From Plantibacter sp050587525 (GTDB taxonomy: Bacteria > Actinomycetota > Actinomycetes > Actinomycetales > Microbacteriaceae): DNA of 64,000 nt. Below the pieces are notes generated by a model. The model did not search any database, had not been told where the DNA came from, and saw nothing but the letters and a program-made list of their open reading frames with translations. Positions within the stretch are counted from its first letter, which is position 1. Every line of letters starts with the position of its first letter. Of this stretch, positions 8,157 through 17,414 are shown piece after piece. The position numbers were made by a program, and so were the translations under genes. The stretch spans positions 124,001-188,000 of the forward strand of contig NZ_JBOBFT010000007.1 in NCBI RefSeq assembly GCF_050587525.1, read 5' to 3'.

Positions 8157-10115
8157 CTAGCGGGCGAGGGCCGAGTGGACCGCGATGGCGGCAGCAGCCG
8201 ACCACGCCTGCGGACGGCACGCGGCCGGGTACGGGACCGGGCTCGCGATGTCGGCCGCGGCGTCCCCGGAGTGCAGTTCCGGCATCCGGAAGTCGAACCC
8301 TTCCGCGGCATCGAGCAGTCCGGCGGCGAGGACGGCCGCTTCATCGCCGAACCCGGCCGATGCCAGGCCGGAGATCGCGATGGCGGTGTCGTGGGTCCAC
8401 ACCGATCCGCCGTGGTAGCTGAGCGGCCAGAAGCCCGCCGCCTCCGTCGAGAGGGTACGCAGACCGTAGCCGGAGCACAGCTCGGGTGAAACGAGACGGG
8501 CTGCGACGGCAGCGGCACGCTCCCCATCGAGGATCCCTGTCGACAAGAGGTGCCCGATGTTGCTCGTGACGGTGTCCACCCGCTGCTTCGCAGCATCGAG
8601 GGCGACCGCCGGATACCCGCCGCGCTCGTCATCGATCCAGAAGTCCCGGTTGAAGCGTTCGCGGAGTTCCGCACCCCACGCGCGCCACTCCGTCGCGCCT
8701 GGACGACCGAACGCTTCGAGCAGGTCCGCACCGTGCACGGCGGCTTCGTACGCGTAGCCCTGGACCTCGCACAACGCGATCGGCCCGTCGGCGAGCGACC
8801 CGTCGTTCCACTGGATGGAATCGCCCGAGTCCTTCCAGCCCTGGTTCGCGAGCCCGTGACCGGTCGTGTCGACGTACTCGAGGTAGCCGTCGCCGTCGCT
8901 GTCCCCGAAGTCACGCATCCAGCTGAGCGCGGCTTCGAGCGCGGGCAGGAGAGCCCGAACCTCGTCCTCGGGCATCCCGGCGCGCCAGGCGTCGTGCAGC
9001 ACGCACGCCCAGAGCGGGGTCGCATCGATCGTCCCGTAGTAGAGCGGCGGCAACGATACGTCCTCCCCCGGGATCTCCAGGACGCCCGGCCGGAGCTCGT
9101 GCATGATCTTGCCCGGTTGCTCCGCGGTCGCGTCGACCGATGCGGTCCCCTGGAGGCCGGCCAGGACGCGCAGGGTGCTGGCCGCGATGCCGTGGGTCAC
9201 CGGGAGGAGGAGCCGTGCGGCCCAGAGGGAGTCGCGTCCGAAGAGGGTGAAGAACCATGGGGCTCCGGCTGCGAGGAATGCTTCACCGGGCGCAGCCGTC
9301 GTCGTGAGGCGGAGGGCGTCGAGGTCGGCGAGCGCCGCGCCCATCCACCGGGTGAGGCGCGGGTCGTCCGTCGACGGAGCGGTGACGTCCCACGGCGTGC
9401 TGACGCCGGAGACCGCTGCGCCGTCGTCCACGACGACGATCGACCAGTCGACCGTGACGGTCCCCTTCGCCGGGATCGTGACGTTCCATCGCATGGACGT
9501 CTCGCCGTCGGACCCGACGTCCAGTCCGGCGCCGGGTGCGTCGATGCGGCCCCGGACGAGCCCGGCCTCGTACGAAACGGAGGCCGCAGCATCGTCGACG
9601 TCCCACCGCAACGACTCCGACCGTCGGGGCAGCCCCGCCTTCACGTGCTGCATCTCGCCTAACTCGGGGGTCGCCGTCAGCTCGACGAGGACGGGCACGT
9701 CGTCGTGGAGCGTTGAGGACAGGACGAGCCGTTCGCGGAGCTCGCCCGCCGAGACCGTCCGGTGCCGGTCGAGTCGGACGCGGGGGTCTGCGGAGCGGTC
9801 GTCGACGTTCCGCACGAGGGACACGAAGGTGAGGTCTGATGCGCCGGAAGCGGCAGTCGCGATGTGCTCGGGCTGCGCGCCGTCGATGCGGAGGCGCAGC
9901 GATCGGAGGACCCGCGTCTCGGAGTGCGCGAATCCGTCGATCGCGGCATCGCCCATCTCTCCGCTCGGAGCGGACCAGGCCTGGCTGGGTGCGCGGAGAG
10001 CGACGACGGAGCCCTGGAGGAGCGGCTGCAGGGGCCGCTGCGGCTGCGCGGACTCGCTCGCCGTCGCCGTCGCGGTCGGTGTCGCCGTCGTCGCGGCGGT
10101 GGTGTGGTCGGTCAT
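8157..10115 (-). CDS. glycogen-debranching-type glycoside hydrolase
   Basis: The 652-residue cytoplasmic protein has an N-terminal beta-rich domain (about 30-250) of the glycogen-debranching N-terminal type and a C-terminal (alpha/alpha)6-barrel-like domain (about 275-650). Typical landmarks are WFFTLFGRDSLWAARLLLP near residue 300, NQGWKDSGDS, and LSYHGGSVWTHDTAI near the end. Relatives are annotated amylo-alpha-1,6-glucosidases and act on oligosaccharides brought in by neighbouring transporters. The first 20 residues are a Thr/Ala-rich leader of doubtful value. It is the last gene of the sugar operon, 85 bases after the inner permease gene. The exact glycan is unknown. Confidence 0.85.
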   Translation of the reverse strand: MTDHTTAATTATPTATATASESAQPQRPLQPLLQGSVVALRAPSQAWSAPSGEMGDAAIDGFAHSETRVLRSLRLRIDGAQPEHIATAASGASDLTFVSLVRNVDDRSADPRVRLDRHRTVSAGELRERLVLSSTLHDDVPVLVELTATPELGEMQHVKAGLPRRSESLRWDVDDAAASVSYEAGLVRGRIDAPGAGLDVGSDGETSMRWNVTIPAKGTVTVDWSIVVVDDGAAVSGVSTPWDVTAPSTDDPRLTRWMGAALADLDALRLTTTAAPGEAFLAAGAPWFFTLFGRDSLWAARLLLPVTHGIAASTLRVLAGLQGTASVDATAEQPGKIMHELRPGVLEIPGEDVSLPPLYYGTIDATPLWACVLHDAWRAGMPEDEVRALLPALEAALSWMRDFGDSDGDGYLEYVDTTGHGLANQGWKDSGDSIQWNDGSLADGPIALCEVQGYAYEAAVHGADLLEAFGRPGATEWRAWGAELRERFNRDFWIDDERGGYPAVALDAAKQRVDTVTSNIGHLLSTGILDGERAAAVAARLVSPELCSGYGLRTLSTEAAGFWPLSYHGGSVWTHDTAIAISGLASAGFGDEAAVLAAGLLDAAEGFDFRMPELHSGDAAADIASPVPYPAACRPQAWSAAAAIAVHSALAR

Positions 10116-10200
10116 GTGGTTCTGACGCCTCCTCGGCTGTCGGAGTGGAAAAGGGGGACCGGAGTCCGGGCGGAGCAGTCCCGGTGGCGCTGGGCGACGG

Positions 10201-11097
10201 TCATTCCTTCACCGCGCCGTCGCTCGTGTTCATGATCCGCTTCTGGAAGATGAAGAACATCACGGCGACCGGGATGGTCATGATGGCCGCGGCCGCGAGC
10301 TTGATCGGATACTGCGACCCCTGGCTCAGCTGCCCGCTGGCGAGCGAGGCGACGCCCTTCGTCAGCGTCGTGAGCGACGGGTCCTGAGCCGACACGATGA
10401 AATGACTCAGCTCGTTCCACGACCCCTGGAACGACAGGATGATGATCGTCACGAGCGCGGGCCTCGCCATCGGCAGCACCACGGACCAGAACACGCGGAA
10501 CGTGCTGGCGCCGTCGATGCGCGCCGCTTCCTCGACGCTCGGCGGGATCGATTCGAAGAAGTTCTTCATGATGAACACGCCTGCCGCGTCGGCGAGGAGC
10601 GGCAGGATCATGCCCGCGTAGGAGTCGTAGATGCCGAGCTGGTTGATGACGAGGAACTTCGGGATGAGCAGGACGACCATCGGCACGCTCATCACGGCGA
10701 TGAGACCGGCGAAGACGACGCCGCGCCCACGGAACTGCAGGCGTGCCAGTGCGTAGCCGGCCAACGAGTTGAAGAACACGCGTCCTGCCGTCACGAAGAT
10801 CGTGACGATGACGGAGTTCTTGAACCACACCGGGAAGTCCGAGGACAGGAAGAGCTTCTCGTAGGCCGCCGTCGTCCACGTCGCCGGCAGGAGCGAGACC
10901 GGATTGGCTGCGGCATCCGCATCGGTCTTGAACGACGTCGCGACCTGGATCAGGAACGGCGTGATGTAGACGATCGCGAGCACGATGAGGATCGCGTAGA
11001 CGATACTCGAGGCCGCGACCGCTGAGCTCGAACGATGACGGCGCGTGGGCCGCAGCGTGATGGGTTTCGCCTGCCTGCGGGTTGCTGTCGCGGTCAC
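10201..11097 (-). CDS. carbohydrate ABC transporter permease (MalG type)
   Basis: This inner-membrane subunit of a binding-protein-dependent sugar importer has 298 residues, about six transmembrane helices, and the conserved EAA loop VEEAARIDGASTFRVFW that docks the ATPase. Its ATG overlaps the stop of the upstream permease gene by four bases. No ATPase gene is present, so a shared MsiK-like ATPase encoded elsewhere is likely, as is usual for such actinobacterial operons. Confidence 0.95.
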   Translation of the reverse strand: MTATATRRQAKPITLRPTRRHRSSSAVAASSIVYAILIVLAIVYITPFLIQVATSFKTDADAAANPVSLLPATWTTAAYEKLFLSSDFPVWFKNSVIVTIFVTAGRVFFNSLAGYALARLQFRGRGVVFAGLIAVMSVPMVVLLIPKFLVINQLGIYDSYAGMILPLLADAAGVFIMKNFFESIPPSVEEAARIDGASTFRVFWSVVLPMARPALVTIIILSFQGSWNELSHFIVSAQDPSLTTLTKGVASLASGQLSQGSQYPIKLAAAAIMTIPVAVMFFIFQKRIMNTSDGAVKE

Positions 11098-12257
11098 GGC
11101 TTGCTCTCCTTCCCGGCGGCGAGCGCATCGAGGTACGGCTTCATCCGGCGCTTCGAGACGGCCCGTTCACGCAGGATCCAGCGCTGCAGGATCGTGAACA
11201 GGACGATGATGACGAACAGGATGAACGCGATCGCGGCGCCCTGCCCCCACGCCTGGTTGTTGAACGCAGAGGTGTACGAGAGGTAGGCGGGCGTGAGCGT
11301 CGTCTTGCCAGGAGCACCCTGGGTGCCCGTGTAGATCTGGTCGAAGACCTGCCAGCAGCCGATGAGGCCGAGGGTCAGGACGGTGAAGAGCGTCGGGCGC
11401 AGCTGCGGGAGGGTGACCTTCCAGAACCGCTGCCAGCCGTTCGCGCCGTCCATCATCGCCGCCTCCTGGATGTCCCCGCCGAGGTTCTGCAGCGCGGCGA
11501 TGAACAACAGCATGAACGTCCCGCTCGTCGTGAAGACGGCCATGATGATGAACGCGCTCATCGCGACGGACGGCCCCGCCAGCCAGTCCCACCAGGTGAT
11601 GCCGAGGAAGCCGGAACCCGTGAGGGCGGCCGGGCCGCTCGTCACGCCGAAGAGTCCGAGGAAGCCGTGGACGATGCCGTCGGGGTCGTTGAACCAGTTC
11701 GGTCCGTTGACCCCGAACCACGAGAGCACCTTGTTGACGGCGCCTGACGCGGAGAAGAGGAACAACCAGAGGACGGTGATCGCCACCGAACTCGTGACGG
11801 ACGGGAAGTAGAACGCGGTCCGGAAGAACCCGCGGCCCTTCAGGATCTGCCGATTCACGAGGACGGCGAGGAACAGCGAGACGGCCGTCTGGATGGGGAC
11901 GACCAGCAGCACATACCAGGCGTTGTTCCGCAGCGAGGTGCCGAAGTCCTGTTCGGCGAGACCGCCTCCGGAGAGGATCGCCTGGTAGTTTCGCGCGCCC
12001 ACGAAGTTGACGCCGGACGCGAACGGACTGCCGCGCCCGCCCCAGTCGGAGACGCTCACCCACAACGCCATCAGTACGGGCACGACGAGGAAGAGTCCGA
12101 TGATGATGAGCACCGGTGCGGTGAAGAGCCATCCGGCGGCGGTCTCACCGCGGCGGAGACCGCCGCGGTGGGACTCCGTCGCCCGAGGCATCGTCGACCG
12201 CTGTGGCGTCGTCGGCTGCTGCGGCTGCGGCTGCGGTGACGTCGTCTGCGTTGACAT
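11094..12257 (-). CDS. carbohydrate ABC transporter permease (MalF type)
   Basis: The 387-residue partner permease has a Gln/Pro/Thr-rich cytoplasmic N-terminus of about 35 residues, six or more transmembrane helices, and the EAA loop IQEAAMMDGANGWQRFWKV. Between helices there is an unusually long insert rich in Gly, Trp and Asn (about residues 165-220), which resembles the MalF periplasmic loop but is shorter. It begins 18 bases after the binding-protein gene and is translationally coupled to the next permease. Confidence 0.95.
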   Translation of the reverse strand: MSTQTTSPQPQPQQPTTPQRSTMPRATESHRGGLRRGETAAGWLFTAPVLIIIGLFLVVPVLMALWVSVSDWGGRGSPFASGVNFVGARNYQAILSGGGLAEQDFGTSLRNNAWYVLLVVPIQTAVSLFLAVLVNRQILKGRGFFRTAFYFPSVTSSVAITVLWLFLFSASGAVNKVLSWFGVNGPNWFNDPDGIVHGFLGLFGVTSGPAALTGSGFLGITWWDWLAGPSVAMSAFIIMAVFTTSGTFMLLFIAALQNLGGDIQEAAMMDGANGWQRFWKVTLPQLRPTLFTVLTLGLIGCWQVFDQIYTGTQGAPGKTTLTPAYLSYTSAFNNQAWGQGAAIAFILFVIIVLFTILQRWILRERAVSKRRMKPYLDALAAGKESKP

Positions 12258-12275
12258 GGGCGAGCGCTCCGGCCG

Positions 12276-13529
12276 TTACTTCGTCAGGAGTGCTTCGAGG
12301 TTCTTCTGCACTCCGTCGAGGATCGTCTTCGGATCGCCCGTCGCGAGCGTTTCGAGCTTTGAGTTGAAGTCGCCGACGACATCGGCTGCGCCCTTCGCGG
12401 TCGGCACGCCCTTCGCGTAGTCGGCTCCGGCGAGGAACGCGACGAGCTGCGGGTTCGCGGTCTTCCAAGCGTCCGCGGCCGACTTGATCGACGGCATCGG
12501 ACCGAAGGCCTTCGAGAACGCGAGCTGGTCGTCCGCGCTCGTCAGCTTCTCCACGAGCTTGAGCGCTGCGGCCTGGTTCGGGCTGTCGGCTGCGATGCCC
12601 CAGCAGTTCGTGAACTGGAGCGTGCCCTTGCCCGCGGGCCCCGCGGGCAGTTCGGCGACCGTGTACTTCACGTTCGGGTAGTCGGCCTGCAGACCGCCCG
12701 TGATCCAGTTGCCCTCGATCGTCATCGCGGCGAGGCCCTTGCCGAACGCTTCTCCGCCCCAGCCCGCGCCGAGGTCCTTCGCGTACTTGAGCGTTCCCTC
12801 GTTCAGGAGCTTCTTGACCTCGTCGAGCGCCTGTACGTTCGCGTCGCTGTTCGCGGTCGCCTTCGTGCTGTCGTCGTTCATGAGGTTGCCGCCCGCCTGG
12901 GTCATGAAGGCGCCGACGCGTGCGTACTCCCCGCCGATGCCGAGACCGACGTGCTGGTCGTTCGTGAGTGTCTTCGCGACGGTCTCGAGCTGGTCCCAGG
13001 TCTTCGGGATGTCGGCGTCGGTGAGGCCCGCCTGCGACCAGATGTCCGTGTTGATGACGAGCTGGAGCGTCGAGAAGTCCTTGGGCGCGCAATAGAACTG
13101 GCCGTCGTAGGTGAAGGACTTCACGAGGCTCGGGTAGAAGTCGTCCTTGTTGCTGAGCTTGTCGCCGTAGGCGAGGAGCGAGCCGTTGGCCGCGTAGCCC
13201 GCCAGATAGTCCGTGGAGAGGTAGAAGACGTCGGCGGGCTTCTTCGCCGAGAAGCCCTGCGAGAGCTGCTGCGGAAGGTTGCTGGCCGCGTTGACCTTGG
13301 CGTCGGTGCCGGACTCCTTGGACCAGTCCGCGACCGCGTCCGTCACGGCCTTCGTCTCGGCGTCGCCGCTCGAGCCGATGAGGACGGTAAGCCCCTTCGA
13401 GCTGTCCGAAGTGAGTTCTCCGCTCGAACTCGAGCTTCCCGAGAAGCCGGAACCGCAGGCGGTGAGGGCGATGGCGCTCACCGCGGCGATCGCGCTGGTC
13501 AGGATCCAGCGGCTTGTGCTTCGTTGCAT
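12276..13529 (-). CDS. extracellular sugar-binding lipoprotein of the ABC importer
   Basis: The 417-residue protein starts at ATG 13529, which has AAGGAG upstream; the frame is open a further 18 codons, but those are non-conserved and overlap the operator. It has a lipoprotein signal (hydrophobic stretch then LTAC at about residues 21-24), a Ser/Gly-rich linker and a family-1 solute-binding fold with typical segments such as TWDQLETVAKTLT and AAALKLVEKLTS. It is lipid-anchored outside the membrane and delivers sugar to the two permeases. Two LacI operators lie 42 and 77 bases upstream. Confidence 0.94.
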   Translation of the reverse strand: MQRSTSRWILTSAIAAVSAIALTACGSGFSGSSSSSGELTSDSSKGLTVLIGSSGDAETKAVTDAVADWSKESGTDAKVNAASNLPQQLSQGFSAKKPADVFYLSTDYLAGYAANGSLLAYGDKLSNKDDFYPSLVKSFTYDGQFYCAPKDFSTLQLVINTDIWSQAGLTDADIPKTWDQLETVAKTLTNDQHVGLGIGGEYARVGAFMTQAGGNLMNDDSTKATANSDANVQALDEVKKLLNEGTLKYAKDLGAGWGGEAFGKGLAAMTIEGNWITGGLQADYPNVKYTVAELPAGPAGKGTLQFTNCWGIAADSPNQAAALKLVEKLTSADDQLAFSKAFGPMPSIKSAADAWKTANPQLVAFLAGADYAKGVPTAKGAADVVGDFNSKLETLATGDPKTILDGVQKNLEALLTK

Positions 13530-13570
13530 CTGTTTCTCCTTGCGTTGGTCAGTCCGTCGTTGGCTGACAC

Positions 13571-13584
13571 TTTGAACGATCAAA
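13571..13584. promoter_or_regulatory. LacI-family operator O1
   Basis: TTTGAACGATCAAA is a palindrome with TTTGA/TCAAA arms and a central near-symmetric ACGA, typical of a LacI-family site. It lies 42 bases upstream of the binding-protein start. Confidence 0.7.
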
Positions 13585-13605
13585 CACCGACACGGTCAGC
13601 ATCGA

Positions 13606-13619
13606 TTTGAACGATCAAA
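13606..13619. promoter_or_regulatory. LacI-family operator O2
   Basis: An exact second copy of TTTGAACGATCAAA lies 35 bases from the first. The pair probably binds the divergently encoded LacI protein to repress the transport operon, relieved by the imported sugar. Confidence 0.7.
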
Positions 13620-13686
13620 GGTGGCTTGTGGGCGACTTTACCCAGCACCTTCCGCGCTGTCAACCGCCTCCGCTAGGGTTGCTTTT

Positions 13687-13703
13687 ATCGTTCCAATAAC
13701 GAT
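13687..13703. promoter_or_regulatory. possible autoregulatory operator O3
   Basis: The inverted repeat ATCGTT-N5-AACGAT, 20 bases before the lacI-family start, shares the AACGAT half-site with O1 and O2. It would place the regulator over its own promoter. Confidence 0.45.
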
Positions 13704-13723
13704 GACCGCGGGAAAGGGGATCC

Positions 13724-14770
13724 ATGTCGCAACTGCCGACCATCACCGACGTCGCCACAGCCGCCGGCGTCTCACGCCAGACCGTCTCGAACGTCCTGAA
13801 CTCCCCCGACATCGTCCGCGACGACACCCGCGAGCGCGTCGAAGCCGCGATCTCCTCACTCGGCTACCGGACGCACGCCTCCGCGCGTCGTCTCCGCACC
13901 CGCAAGTCCTCGACGATCGGCATCCGGCTCGATCCCATGGCCAACGGCATCTCCGGCTCCATCCACGACCGCTACCTCCACGCGCTCACGGAGCAAGCGG
14001 ATGCGCGGGGCATGCGCATGCTCCTCTTCACGGCCGCGGACCCGGCCGACGAGATCGCCCAGTTCGGTCGGCTGATCGACGGCGCGGACGTGGACGCGTT
14101 CGTCCTCACCTCGACCTTCCACGGCGACCCGCGCACGGAGTGGCTGATCGCCCACGGCGCATCCTTCGTGACGTTCGGCCGCCCGTGGGGCATCGACGAC
14201 CTCAACGATCCGCAGCACCTGTGGGTCGACGTCGACGGCCGCGCGGGCCTCACGGCCGCGACCTCGCATCTCCTGACCGGCGGGTCGTCCCGCATCGCCT
14301 ACGTCGGCTGGCCGGCGCCATCCGGCACGGGCGATGACCGCCGGCTCGGCTGGGAGCAGCTCGTCCGGTCCAGGCTGGGCTACGACGACGAGACGGTCGC
14401 CCGCTTGCAGGCCGCCGTCGTCGACACGGTCCCGGCCGCTCGCGCCGCGGTGTCGTCGCTCCTGGCCGCGGATCCAGGCATCGACGGGATCGTCTGCGCC
14501 AGCGACTCCCTCGCCCTCGGTGCCCTCATGGCGGCGACGACGCTCGGTCGCTCCGAGCTGCCCATCGTCGGATTCGACAACACGCCCGTCGCCGAGGCCG
14601 TGGGGCTGTCGAGTGTCGAGCAGCGGCTGGACGAGGTCGCGGCGCGGACCCTGGAGCTCCTCATGGGCGAACGGGGACGTGCCGTCGTGCAGCGCGAACT
14701 CACGCCGGGTGAGGCGCATCGGCTCGTGACGCCGTCGCTCGTGGCTCGTGCCCCCATCCGCCTCGGTTGA
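13724..14770 (+). CDS. LacI-family transcriptional regulator
   Basis: The 348-residue protein has an N-terminal helix-turn-helix (ITDVATAAGVSRQTVSNVLN, about residues 6-25), the hinge region with YRTHASARRLRTRKSSTIGI, and a periplasmic-binding-protein-like sensor domain to the end. It starts at ATG 13724 after GGAAAGGGGA. It is divergent from the sugar ABC operon, whose promoter region carries three matching operators, so it is very likely the local repressor responding to the transported sugar or a breakdown product. The effector is unknown. Confidence 0.95.
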   Translation: MSQLPTITDVATAAGVSRQTVSNVLNSPDIVRDDTRERVEAAISSLGYRTHASARRLRTRKSSTIGIRLDPMANGISGSIHDRYLHALTEQADARGMRMLLFTAADPADEIAQFGRLIDGADVDAFVLTSTFHGDPRTEWLIAHGASFVTFGRPWGIDDLNDPQHLWVDVDGRAGLTAATSHLLTGGSSRIAYVGWPAPSGTGDDRRLGWEQLVRSRLGYDDETVARLQAAVVDTVPAARAAVSSLLAADPGIDGIVCASDSLALGALMAATTLGRSELPIVGFDNTPVAEAVGLSSVEQRLDEVAARTLELLMGERGRAVVQRELTPGEAHRLVTPSLVARAPIRLG

Positions 14771-14819
14771 CCTGCCCTCTCCTCGCCGCCCCTCGCCCGT
14801 CTCCCGAACCCGGACTTTC

Positions 14820-14908
14820 CACAATTCAGGAACATCTGCAGAATTCAGGAGAATTCCGTGCAACGCGCCGAGACATCATCCTGAATTGTGCAAATCCTCC
14901 TGAATTCT
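14820..14908. repeat. palindromic intergenic element B (nested inverted repeats)
   Basis: Four copies of the 11-12 bp core are present: CACAATTCAGGA (14820-14831), AGAATTCAGGA (14840-14850), TCCTGAATTGTG (14879-14890) and TCCTGAATTCT (14898-14908). The central part shares ACGCGCCGA with element A. Compared with A, the two right-hand arms are in swapped order. It lies between convergent genes. Confidence 0.85.
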
Positions 14909-14955
14909 GCAACCCAGAGCTCTGATCGCGCGGGCACGCATGAGCACACACAGCA

Positions 14956-14987
14956 GTGCGGCGCCCTCCCGGAGGAGGACGCCGCAC
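14956..14987 (-). terminator. hairpin terminator of sucCD
   Basis: GTGCGGCG-C-CCTCC pairs with GGAGG-A-CGCCGCAC around a four-base loop, just downstream of the sucD stop. No U-run follows, as is common in GC-rich actinobacteria. Confidence 0.6.
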
Positions 14988-15010
14988 CGTGCAGCTGTGG
15001 AACGGGAACG

Positions 15011-15901
<891 letters not shown>

Positions 15902-15915
15902 GCTTCTGTGATCCC

Positions 15916-17079
15916 TTACTTCGAGGCCAGCTCGGCGGCCTTGTCGGCGCCTTCGTCCATGGTTGCGGCGAGCGTGATCAGCGGGTGCGCTGCCGCTGCG
16001 AGGATCTCGCGGCCTTCGGCGACCTTGTTGCCGTCGAGGCGGACCACGAGGGGCTTGGTCGCTGCGTCGCCGAGGATCTCGAGCGCCTTCACGATGCCGT
16101 TGGCGACGGCGTCGCACGCGGTGATGCCGCCGAAGACGTTGACGAACACGCTCTTGACCTGCGCGTCGCCGAGGATGACGTCGAGACCGGCGGCCATGAC
16201 CTCAGCCGATGCTCCGCCGCCGATGTCGAGGAAGTTGGCCGGCTTGACGCCGCCGTGCGCTTCACCGGCGTACGCGACGACGTCGAGCGTCGACATGACG
16301 AGCCCTGCACCGTTGCCGATGATGCCGACCTCACCGTCGAGCTTGACGTAGTTGAGGTCGTTCTCCTTGGCCTTCAGCTCCAGGGGGTCCTCAGCGGACT
16401 TGTCCTCGAGGGCCTCGTGGTCGGGGTGGCGGAAGCCGGCGTTCTCGTCGAGCGAGACCTTGCCGTCGAGGGCGACGATCTTGCCCTCTTCCGTGAGGAC
16501 GAGGGGGTTGACCTCGACGAGCGTCGCGTCCTCGCCCTTGTAGACGTTGTACAGCTTCACGAAGACGTCGGACACCTGGTCGACGAGCTCTTCGGGGAAG
16601 TTGGCCGCCTTGGCGATCTCGACGGCCGCTGCCTTGTCGACGCCGGTCAGAGGGTTGACCTCGATGCGAGCGAGCGCTTCGGGCTTCTCGACGGCGAGGA
16701 CTTCGATCTCCATGCCGCCCTCGACGCTCGTGAGCGACAGGTAGGAGCGGTTGGCGCGGTCGAGCAGCACGGAGAAGTAGAACTCCTGCGCGATGCGGGC
16801 ACCGGCTGCGACCATGACGCGCTTGACGACGTGGCCCTTGATGTCGAGTCCGAGGATCGCCTTCGCGGCTTCGTACGCCTCGTCGGGGTTCTTCGCCACC
16901 TTGACGCCGCCGGCCTTGCCTCGTCCGCCGACCTTCACCTGCGCCTTCACGACGACGACGCCGCCGAGCTTCTCAGCCGCGGCACGCACCTCGTCCGGGG
17001 TATCGGCGATGATGCCGGCGAGCACCGGCACCTCGTACTTCTCGAACAGGTCTCGTGCCTGATATTCGTAAAGATCCAC
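15916..17079 (-). CDS. sucC: succinyl-CoA ligase, beta subunit
   Basis: The 387-residue nucleotide-binding subunit starts at GTG 17079 (MDLYEYQARDLFEKYEVP), preceded by GATGGGA. It has the ATP-grasp fold in the first 240 residues (VVVKAQVKVGGRGKAGGV near 45) and the ligase domain with GGITACDAVANGIV near residue 320. It forms a complex with SucD, encoded immediately downstream in the same operon. Confidence 0.97.
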   Translation of the reverse strand: MDLYEYQARDLFEKYEVPVLAGIIADTPDEVRAAAEKLGGVVVVKAQVKVGGRGKAGGVKVAKNPDEAYEAAKAILGLDIKGHVVKRVMVAAGARIAQEFYFSVLLDRANRSYLSLTSVEGGMEIEVLAVEKPEALARIEVNPLTGVDKAAAVEIAKAANFPEELVDQVSDVFVKLYNVYKGEDATLVEVNPLVLTEEGKIVALDGKVSLDENAGFRHPDHEALEDKSAEDPLELKAKENDLNYVKLDGEVGIIGNGAGLVMSTLDVVAYAGEAHGGVKPANFLDIGGGASAEVMAAGLDVILGDAQVKSVFVNVFGGITACDAVANGIVKALEILGDAATKPLVVRLDGNKVAEGREILAAAAHPLITLAATMDEGADKAAELASK

Positions 17080-17296
17080 GTGTCATTCCCATCCGCGTTG
17101 TGCGCGTTCTGCTGTGAGGTTCGTGGCGATTTTCGACCGCGCGTTATCTCGGCGGCGAGAGAAAAAGGGCCAGCTACGACTCTACCCCCCAGCGCTCGGC
17201 CTCCCACGTCACTCACAGGTGAACGAACGCCTTCGGGACGGTGTCCTGGCACCTCCGACCGATGGAGCGGGTCGAGCGGGACGGGGACGACGGGAC

Positions 17297-17349
17297 CGGT
17301 GGATGGGGACGGGTCGATGGGCCGGGTCGATGGGCCGGGTGGATGGGGA
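17297..17349. repeat. G-rich 13-bp tandem repeat
   Basis: Four units are joined head to tail: CGGTGGATGGGGAC, GGGTCGATGGGCC twice, and GGGTGGATGGGGA. The plus strand is strongly G-rich, with many runs of three or four G. It fills part of the 335-base gap between sucC and the MpaB-like gene; nothing else recognisable was seen there apart from start-site signals. Confidence 0.75.
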
Positions 17350-17402
17350 CGAGTAAAGAACCAGGCGGGGACGGCGCCCGGGTCCTGTCAGGACGGAACG
17401 GC

Positions 17403-17408
17403 TATCGT
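17403..17408 (+). promoter_or_regulatory. -10 element, leaderless-type, of the MpaB-like gene
   Basis: TATCGT ends six bases before ATG 17415. GAGG also lies in the spacer, so a short leader with a weak ribosome binding site cannot be excluded. Confidence 0.35.
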
Positions 17409-17414
17409 CGAGGC

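Noticed and set aside
8010..14908. A composite transposon around the sugar locus
   Set aside because: The bracketing elements contain no transposase gene and no target-site duplication could be recognised, so mobility is only a hypothesis.
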